Shown one piece after another: positions 14,977 through 19,784 of a stretch of 19,784 nt of DNA. The stretch spans positions 1 to 19,784 of the forward strand of contig DASZHC010000194.1 of the NCBI GenBank assembly GCA_035938215.1. The letters are read 5' to 3'. How positions within the stretch are numbered: position 1 is the stretch's first letter; each line of letters starts with the position of its first letter. The translations under genes and the position numbers were made by a program. This DNA is from DASZHC01 sp035938215. GTDB lineage: Bacteria; Verrucomicrobiota; Verrucomicrobiia; Chthoniobacterales; JAFAMB01. The notes beneath the pieces were generated by a model that saw only the letters and a program-made list of their open reading frames with translations, did no database searches and was not told where the DNA came from.

Positions 14977-16299
14977 CTAACGGCCGAAAAGAAAATGCAG
15001 AACGAAGAGAACTGCCAGCACGTAAGTCACCGGACCCACCTCTCTGGCTTTTCCGGTTCCAAGCTTCAGTCCCACATAGGTTAGCAATCCGAAAGCAATA
15101 CCTTCGCTAATGCTGAACGCCAATGGCATGGCAAGAATTGTCACGAAAGCAGGCGCAGCTTTTGCGAAATCCTCGAGGTCTAGTTCGGCCAGTCCCTGCA
15201 TCATAAATGCACCGACAACAACAAGGGCCGGCGCGGTTGCCATGGCGGGAATAACCAGAATTAGCGGCGTCAAGACCAGTGAAAACAAGAAAAAGCACGC
15301 GGTGGCGATCACCGTTAAACCTGTTCGGCCACCGGCTTCGACGCCTGCGGCGCTTTCGATGTAGCTCGTCACCGTCGAAGTACCCAGACAGGAACCGAAC
15401 ATCGCGGCACCGGCGTCGGCCATTAACGCGCGGCCAATCCTGGGCAGGTTACCCTTCTCATCAAGCGCCCCTGCGCGTTTCGATACCCCGATAAGAGTGC
15501 CCATGTTGTCGAAGAGATCGACGAAGAGTATTGCCAGGACAAGGGGCAGAGCGGTGAAGAAATGCGACCACAGGTAGGTCAGATCCAATTTCAAAAAAGT
15601 GGGTGCAAGCGACGAAGGCAAATTCACGATTCCATTTGGAACCGGTGTAATCATACCCTTTCCGTCCGGAGAAGGGATGAAGAGTCCAAGGATTGTCAGA
15701 GCCACAATTGCCAGGATGATTGCGCCGGGCACTTTGCGGGTTACAAGTATCGCCGTTAAGATGATCCCAGTGATCACCAGAATCGGGCCTGGTTTTGATA
15801 GGTCGCCGAGCGAAACAAATGTGGCCGGATTGGCGACGATAACCCCTCCGTTTTTGAGTCCAATAAATGCGATGAAGAAACCGATGCCGGCTGTAATGGC
15901 AAGCTTGAGCTCCATCGGTATCGCCTCAACGAGTTTTTGTCTTAGACCTGACACGGACAGTGCCATAAAAATCAAGCCGCTGTAAAACACCAACCCTAAC
16001 GCCGCGGTCCACGGTACTCCCTTCGCTCCGCAAATTGTGAAGGCAAAAAACGCATTCAGTCCCATACCCGGGGCCAGAGCGATTGGATAGTTGGTCGCCA
16101 AAGCCATGACAATCGTCATGACCGCGGAAGCCACGCCTGTAGCGGTGACAAGAGCCCCTTTGTCCATACCCGTTGTCGAAAGAATCAGCGGGTTCACGGC
16201 AAGGATATAAGCCATCGCCGCGAAGGTCGTAAGGCCGGCGATTGTCTCCTGGGGAACCGAGGTTTGGTGCTCCTTAAGTTTGAAGAAGCGTTCGAGCAT
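14977..16299 (-). CDS. NCS2/AzgA-type purine (adenine/guanine/hypoxanthine) permease
   Basis: 440 residues, about 13 hydrophobic segments. Signatures: QETIAGLTTFAAMAYILAVNP at 18-37, APGMGLNAFFAFT at 76-88, FVDLFDNMGTLIGV at 259-272 and GTSTVTSYIESAAGVEAGGRTG at 306-327, matching the AzgA branch of the nucleobase/cation symporter-2 family. Known role: proton-coupled uptake of adenine, guanine or hypoxanthine across the inner membrane. Substrate preference within the group cannot be read directly. The ATG at 16299 starts 33 bp after the MgtC-like gene on the same strand, so both probably share a promoter upstream of 17022. Downstream, the REP pair lies beyond the stop in the convergent gap. 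Confidence 0.95.
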   Translation of the reverse strand: MLERFFKLKEHQTSVPQETIAGLTTFAAMAYILAVNPLILSTTGMDKGALVTATGVASAVMTIVMALATNYPIALAPGMGLNAFFAFTICGAKGVPWTAALGLVFYSGLIFMALSVSGLRQKLVEAIPMELKLAITAGIGFFIAFIGLKNGGVIVANPATFVSLGDLSKPGPILVITGIILTAILVTRKVPGAIILAIVALTILGLFIPSPDGKGMITPVPNGIVNLPSSLAPTFLKLDLTYLWSHFFTALPLVLAILFVDLFDNMGTLIGVSKRAGALDEKGNLPRIGRALMADAGAAMFGSCLGTSTVTSYIESAAGVEAGGRTGLTVIATACFFLFSLVLTPLILVIPAMATAPALVVVGAFMMQGLAELDLEDFAKAAPAFVTILAMPLAFSISEGIAFGLLTYVGLKLGTGKAREVGPVTYVLAVLFVLHFLFGR

Positions 16300-16332
16300 G
16301 CCCGAAACTCAGCAATTTTCCTGACAGGTTTG

Positions 16333-17022
16333 TCAATGCGCTTGTTTGCGTTCGATCGCAACGACCTCGGGGATCGCAACCAAAGCAGAAAGAAACTCGT
16401 GCGCACTACGTGCCGAGAGTTGGAATTCGAAATCCAAACCTCGGCGCCCGCCAGGCACATCACGACACTGCTCCTTTGCGTGAAGGATTCCGAATTTCTC
16501 CAGCAAACAATCAATTTTTATCTCGGTTTTTCCATTGTAGGGCTCGAACTCCACGCTCAGAGTTTCCGTCTTCCGACCCCCAAACGCCGTGCTTTCCCAT
16601 CTGCCAACCAAACTAAGTACGCCACGTACGGTCAAAGCGATCCCGATTCCCGCAGGCACATATCCAGCACCGATGGACATGCCCATCGCGGCAACGGTCC
16701 AAATCGTTGCGGCAGTTGTCGTGCCCTCGACGCCCCCGGGTCCTTTCAGCAATACGCCAGCGCCAAGGAAACCGATACCAGCGACAATTTGCGCAGCTAC
16801 TCGCCCTGAATCGCCGGAGTTGCTAGTAAATGCATAGCCGACGATCGTGAAAACACATGACCCCAGCGAGACAAGCGCCATTGTCCGCAGACCGGCCGGC
16901 TTCTCTTTGCCCTCCCGCTCGATCCCCACCCATGCGCCGCAAAAAACTGCGACGAGCGCGAGAAGAATCGCAGTGAACGGTTCGGGAAGAAGTCGATGCC
17001 AACTCTCAAACAGCCAACTCAT
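16333..17022 (-). CDS. MgtC/SapB family membrane protein
   Basis: 229 residues. The N-terminal membrane domain contains GIEREGKEKPAGLRTMALVSLGSCVFT at about 33-59, the hallmark of the MgtC/SapB family, RVAAQIVAGIGFLGAGVLLK at 74-93 and VEGTTTAATIWTVAAMGM at 98-115. About 80 soluble residues follow (150-229), similar in size to the ACT-like domain of MgtC. Role: in Salmonella MgtC supports growth at low Mg2+ and affects ATP synthase and phosphate uptake; environmental homologues are mostly uncharacterised. It is the first gene of a two-gene minus-strand unit with the purine permease. Palindromic repeat family B lies 22-70 bp upstream of the start, inside the divergent region shared with the sigma-factor gene. 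Confidence 0.93.
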   Translation of the reverse strand: MSWLFESWHRLLPEPFTAILLALVAVFCGAWVGIEREGKEKPAGLRTMALVSLGSCVFTIVGYAFTSNSGDSGRVAAQIVAGIGFLGAGVLLKGPGGVEGTTTAATIWTVAAMGMSIGAGYVPAGIGIALTVRGVLSLVGRWESTAFGGRKTETLSVEFEPYNGKTEIKIDCLLEKFGILHAKEQCRDVPGGRRGLDFEFQLSARSAHEFLSALVAIPEVVAIERKQAH

Positions 17023-17043
17023 GAATTTGCAGGGGATAGGTTA

Positions 17044-17092
17044 GCCCGAAAATCTCACAAGCCAAAGCGCTCGTGAAATTTTCGCGCTATAA
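17044..17092 (+). repeat. Palindromic repeat family B, copy 2
   Basis: Arms CGAAAATCTCAC (17047-17058) and GTGAAATTTTCG (17073-17084) pair at 11 of 12 positions around a 14-nt loop. It is in the same orientation and frame of similarity as copy 1 at 12236-12284. Here it lies between divergent genes rather than after a gene, so terminator function cannot be its general role. Confidence 0.75.
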
Positions 17093-17250
17093 AACCGCTC
17101 AGGAACCGGCTCGGGAGGAAAATTGGATTAAATTGGAAGGAAACAGGGGTGTAGGCTTCTTTCCAGGGTTTGTGAGCGATGGACGTTAGGCGACCCCTAA
17201 AGTCACGGTCAACGTGAATCTGGCAGCGCCGAACTCTCTTGAAAACGGAA

Positions 17251-17282
17251 CTGTCACAGGCCTGATTTCAGACTGTCTAATC
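17251..17282 (+). promoter_or_regulatory. Candidate autoregulatory promoter of the sigma-factor gene
   Basis: CTGTCACA (17251-17258), 14 bp, then CTGTC (17273-17277) followed by TAATC. The same two-part motif with the same spacing recurs upstream of the next gene at 18243. Spacing suits -35 and -10 elements of an ECF sigma promoter; TGTCACA also resembles the -35 element reported for ECF41 sigma factors. The -10 half ends 13 bp before the ATG, so the transcript would have a very short leader. Confidence 0.5.
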
Positions 17283-17290
17283 GTATTGTC

Positions 17291-18229
17291 ATGAATAGAC
17301 CAAAAAACTCTTACCCGATTGAAGCGCGGATCGATCGCCGCAACCCATTCACAGAGGTTGATCCCAAGGATGACGCCACTGCAGACGAAGAACTCGTTTC
17401 ATCTGCTCTTGCAGGGAATAAGGATTCTCTGGAGCAATTGGTCCGGCGACATCAACCATGGGTTTTCAACATATGCATGCGTATGGTCTGGAGACGCGAC
17501 CTCGCGGAGGATGCAACGCAAGAGATCCTGATCAAAGTCGTCACCAAGCTCAGCACATTCAGAGGCCAGAGCAAATTCCGGACTTGGCTTTATCGAATCG
17601 CGTTTAATCACCTCCTTAACGTGCGCAAGACTGAATTTGAAGATCCGAGCGTAACGTTCACCGATATGGGACGCGCCCTTGATGAGACTCCCGATCTCGA
17701 GTTGCCGGACCCGCGAAGTGTTCCCGTCGAATTGCCGCTGCTCGTCGAAGAAGCCCGGGTGGGCTGTATGACGGCGATGCTGATGTGTCTGGATCGGCGG
17801 CAACGGATGGCGTTTATCCTTGGCGAGTATTTTGGCGCCACAAGCGATGTCGGGGGCGAAGTGATGGATGTGTCGCCGGATAATTTTCGCCAACTGCTCT
17901 CCAGAGCTCGACGTGATCTTTACCAGTTCATGAACGACAAGTGCGGACTGGTCAACGCAGCAAACCCTTGTCGATGTGCAAAGAAGACTCGCAGCTACAT
18001 ACAAGCGGGTTATGTCGACCCGGACAGGCTGGAATTTACCAAGGGCCGATTGGCGACGATCAACGAAATCGCTCCTCATCGGCTGAATGAACTTCAGGAA
18101 CTGGACCGGAAACACGCGGAATTGTTTCGTGACCATGGCTTCCTGGCACCGCCTGATCTTGCAGCCAAACTTCGCGAACTCATCAGCCGATCCGGCTTTG
18201 ATGCGGAAAGCGCCGCTGCTTCCTCATAA
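17291..18229 (+). CDS. ECF-like RNA polymerase sigma factor with Cys-containing C-terminal extension
   Basis: 312 residues. Region 2 spans about 44-112 (VRRHQPWVFNICMRMVWRRDLAEDATQEILIKV, TFRGQSKFRTWLYRIAFNHLLN), an acidic linker about 113-155, and region 4 about 157-211 (MLMCLDRRQRMAFILGEYFG...SPDNFRQLLSRARRDLY). Region 3 is absent, as in ECF sigma factors. About 100 residues follow region 4, beginning with C218-GLVNAANP-C227-R-C229-AKKTRSYI and ending in a helical stretch. ECF proteins usually have about 160-200 residues, so this tail is an added module; the three Cys could bind metal or respond to redox, and I recall the CGLVN..NPCRC.KK pattern in other sigma factors without a proven role. 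No separate anti-sigma gene is recognised. The ATG at 17291 lacks a clear ribosome binding site. Same strand as the next two genes. Confidence 0.9.
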   Translation: MNRPKNSYPIEARIDRRNPFTEVDPKDDATADEELVSSALAGNKDSLEQLVRRHQPWVFNICMRMVWRRDLAEDATQEILIKVVTKLSTFRGQSKFRTWLYRIAFNHLLNVRKTEFEDPSVTFTDMGRALDETPDLELPDPRSVPVELPLLVEEARVGCMTAMLMCLDRRQRMAFILGEYFGATSDVGGEVMDVSPDNFRQLLSRARRDLYQFMNDKCGLVNAANPCRCAKKTRSYIQAGYVDPDRLEFTKGRLATINEIAPHRLNELQELDRKHAELFRDHGFLAPPDLAAKLRELISRSGFDAESAAASS

Positions 18230-18242
18230 AACAGATTCTCAG

Positions 18243-18282
18243 CTGTCACAATAGCCACGTGCGGCTGTCATAATTTCACGTC
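18243..18282 (+). promoter_or_regulatory. Candidate sigma-dependent promoter upstream of the small membrane protein
   Basis: CTGTCACA (18243-18250), 14 bp, then CTGTC (18265-18269) followed by ATAAT. It matches the motif at 17251 in both halves and in spacing. It can also be read as a 22-bp direct repeat (CTGTCACAAT / CTGTCATAAT), i.e. two helical turns, which would suit a dimeric regulator instead. The motif ends about 50 bp before the ATG at 18319. Confidence 0.5.
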
Positions 18283-18318
18283 GCCCGACAAAAGCGGCGA
18301 AAAGGAAGGAGACATATA

Positions 18319-18603
18319 ATGAATTGGCAAAGTCGATTGGAAAAGACAGTGATCGCCTTGAATTTGATCGGTTTAGCGCTTGGCTTCGGCACACTTGGCA
18401 TTCTCATCCTGGTGAAAGGAGAGCATGCGGGCGGATCCTTGATCAGCGGAATCCTTGGCATCGTCGTGGGTTCACTATTTCTGCTGTTTGCATTTTACTT
18501 CTGCAAACATACCCGGAGCGGTAGTGACAGGAACGCCGGATACATTCTCAAACACGATCTAAAAAAGAGCGAGCTATCTTCGCTAAAGAAGGTAACTATC
18601 TAG
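18319..18603 (+). CDS. Small two-TM membrane protein downstream of the sigma factor
   Basis: 94 residues. A short N-terminus (MNWQSRLEKT) is followed by TM1 at about 11-32 (VIALNLIGLALGFGTLGILI), a short loop KGEHAGGS, TM2 at about 41-62 (LISGILGIVVGSLFLLFAFYF) and a basic cytosolic tail of about 32 residues (HTRSGSDRNAGYILKHDLKK...). By the positive-inside rule both ends are cytosolic. It has the strongest ribosome binding site in the window, AAGGAGA at 18306-18312. No family recognised. It is 89 bp after the sigma factor and preceded by the shared candidate promoter, so it is a likely target and possibly a membrane partner of the sigma factor; the latter is inference. The aldolase gene begins 26 bp after its stop. 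Confidence 0.75.
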   Translation: MNWQSRLEKTVIALNLIGLALGFGTLGILILVKGEHAGGSLISGILGIVVGSLFLLFAFYFCKHTRSGSDRNAGYILKHDLKKSELSSLKKVTI

Positions 18604-18629
18604 CGACCTCTTTATCACCCACAGTCTCC

Positions 18630-19628
18630 ATGAGCATGACGTCCGTCCAAAGACTCGGGACTATTCAGCCGTCCGAAGAACTTCCAAAAAACGCCGGCAT
18701 GCCTTTAGATCTGGATTGGGTGAACCAGGTTCAGGCGAACAGGAGCGCCATTCAAAGCCGGGCATCAACTTTAACCTCTCGCCGCACGGTCAAACAACAA
18801 TGGCAGGCTGCGTGGCTCCTTCGCGCGATCCGTTGTATCGATCTGACAACCCTCGCGGCTGACGATTCTCCTGGAAGAATCCGGCGACTTTGCGCAAAGG
18901 CGAGGCACCCTGTCCGCGACGATCTGCTCGCAGCGATGGATGTCCGAAACCTCGGGATCACAACCGCCGCGGTCTGTGTTTATCCGACGATGGTAACGGC
19001 CGCGTTCAGGGCTCTAGAAGGTTCGGGCATTCCCGTCGCCTCGGTTGCCGCAGCATACCCCGGAGGCTTGAGTCCGCTTAAATTACGGCTTGGAGAGATC
19101 GCTTACGCCGTCGAGGCTGGCGCCGCAGAAATTGACGCCGTCATCAAGCGAGAGCATGTCTTAACCGCCAGTTGGGAGCGACTTTACGACGAAGTGGCGT
19201 CCTTTCGTGCCGCGTGTGGCGGCGCTTGTCTCAAAGTCATCCTCGCAACGGGCGAGCTTGCTACTCTGCGCAACGTGCAAAAGGCCAGCCTGGTGGCGAT
19301 GATGGCCGGAGCCGATTTTATCAAGATCTCCACCGGCAAAGAGGCGGTAAACGCCACTTTGGAGACGGGTCTTGCGATGATCCGGGCGATTCGGGAATAC
19401 CGGGAGCGGACTGGTTATCGCGTTGGATTTAAGGCAGCAGGCGGGGTCCGCCATGCCAAAGAAGCCCTTCATTGGTTGATCCTGTTGAAAGAAGAACTTA
19501 AACGAGAGTGGCTCGAACCGGAATTGTTCCGGATCGGCGCGTCGAGTCTTTTGAACGACATCGAACGGCAACTCGAACACTACGTTACGGGCCGGTATTC
19601 CGCCAGCTATCGCCACCCGGCCGCCTGA
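18630..19628 (+). CDS. deoC: Deoxyribose-phosphate aldolase (long form)
   Basis: 332 residues. Reaction: 2-deoxyribose 5-phosphate to glyceraldehyde 3-phosphate and acetaldehyde in the cytosol, the last step of deoxynucleoside catabolism. Seen: AVCVYPTMV at 114-122, D169 in EIDAVIKREH, the Schiff-base lysine K232 in ADFIKISTGKEAVNAT, and K268 in VGFKAAGGVR, corresponding to D102, K167 and K201 of E. coli DeoC. E. coli DeoC has 259 residues; the extra 65 or so lie at the N-terminus, as in the human-type DERA subgroup. ATG 18630 is used; ATG 18636 is equally possible and neither has a strong ribosome binding site. It follows the small membrane protein by 26 bp and could be transcribed with it from the candidate promoter at 18243. 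The purine permease on the opposite strand is compatible with a nucleoside-salvage theme but is not in the same unit. Confidence 0.95.
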   Translation: MSMTSVQRLGTIQPSEELPKNAGMPLDLDWVNQVQANRSAIQSRASTLTSRRTVKQQWQAAWLLRAIRCIDLTTLAADDSPGRIRRLCAKARHPVRDDLLAAMDVRNLGITTAAVCVYPTMVTAAFRALEGSGIPVASVAAAYPGGLSPLKLRLGEIAYAVEAGAAEIDAVIKREHVLTASWERLYDEVASFRAACGGACLKVILATGELATLRNVQKASLVAMMAGADFIKISTGKEAVNATLETGLAMIRAIREYRERTGYRVGFKAAGGVRHAKEALHWLILLKEELKREWLEPELFRIGASSLLNDIERQLEHYVTGRYSASYRHPAA

Positions 19629-19643
19629 AGAAACGCTTTGAAC

Positions 19644-19784
19644 CTAGTGTCCTGTCCCCGAAATAAGCATATCTTTCGCCGCAGGTCAGTTGGCTGTTTT
19701 TCAAGGCGCGAGCGACGAGCATATCTGAATCGATACGTGAGGAGCGAGCAACGCCGAAAAACAGCCAACTGGCCGCGGCCCGGA
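19644..19784. mobile_element. MITE-like palindromic element, second copy (cut by the right edge)
   Basis: Begins CTAGTGTCCTGTCCCCGAAA 16 bp after the deoC stop. The visible 141 bp match the reverse complement of the right part of the 5643-5986 copy along their length, differing by scattered substitutions (mostly transitions), one 1-bp and one 4-bp indel. A perfect 16-bp inverted repeat is preserved here (CAGTTGGCTGTTTTTC at 19687-19702 and its complement at 19756-19771, loop 53 bp); in the first copy one arm has lost the GCTG. The other end lies outside the window. Confidence 0.8.

Noticed and set aside
17247..17280. GGAAC-type ECF promoter upstream of the sigma gene
   Set aside because: GGAAC at 17247 is about 23 bp from TCTAA, too far for a standard ECF promoter; the duplicated CTGTCACA-N14-CTGTC motif explains the region better.
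1..19784. A defence system, prophage, CRISPR array or tRNA/rRNA gene
   Set aside because: No nuclease, helicase, reverse transcriptase, toxin-antitoxin, phage or repeat-spacer pattern, and no cloverleaf or rRNA signature was found on reading both strands.

Overview
The window looks like a chromosomal segment of a free-living, Gram-negative-type bacterium of moderate GC content. It carries a lipoprotein signal, an outer-envelope-style metalloprotease, stress proteins, many ion and solute transporters and several families of short palindromic intergenic repeats. The gene mix and the GGGAGGGACGG-type palindromes remind me of soil Verrucomicrobiota, but this is an inference from memory and not proven by the sequence. 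I see no rRNA, tRNA, CRISPR array, phage genes or complete autonomous insertion sequence.

Layout. 1-2060 (minus): a DHA2-type MFS drug exporter cut by the left edge, then a TPMT-like SAM methyltransferase. 2224-3802 (plus): a PAS + PP2C (RsbU/SpoIIE-type) phosphatase and a small secreted Tyr/Gly/His-rich protein, with an intrinsic terminator at about 4010. 4113-5091: a broken MHS-type MFS transporter, meeting a GreA/GreB-like factor tail to tail. 5643-5986: a 344-bp non-autonomous palindromic element that fills the divergent region between greA-like and a lipoprotein gene. 5995-8607: lipoprotein, small membrane protein, TauE/SafE permease and tandem universal stress protein, probably one transcription unit, at least for the last three. 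8630-9451 (minus): aldo/keto reductase. 9522-12232: a large polytopic membrane protein translationally coupled to a secreted HExxH protein. 12375-13679: a broken L-lactate permease. 13712-14747: beta-carbonic anhydrase and a small membrane protein. 14977-17022 (minus): an NCS2/AzgA-type purine permease and an MgtC/SapB protein. 17291-19628 (plus): an ECF-like sigma factor with a Cys-containing C-terminal extension, a two-TM membrane protein and deoxyribose-phosphate aldolase. A second copy of the palindromic element runs off the right edge.

The most interesting signals are non-coding. (1) Four copies or ends of one element (terminal motif CTAGYGTCCTGTCCCCGAAA) sit 6-16 bp from gene ends or starts, and one complete copy must contain the promoters of two divergent genes. 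(2) A bipartite motif, CTGTCACA-N14-CTGTC, lies upstream of both the sigma factor and the membrane-protein gene that follows it, as expected for an autoregulated ECF promoter. (3) A second palindrome family occurs twice and a REP-pair family once. (4) Two carboxylate-type transporters have each lost a central block and carry frameshifts, while every other gene is intact. No clearly new multi-gene system is evident. The sigma/membrane-protein module and the membrane-protein/metalloprotease pair are the best candidates for undescribed function.
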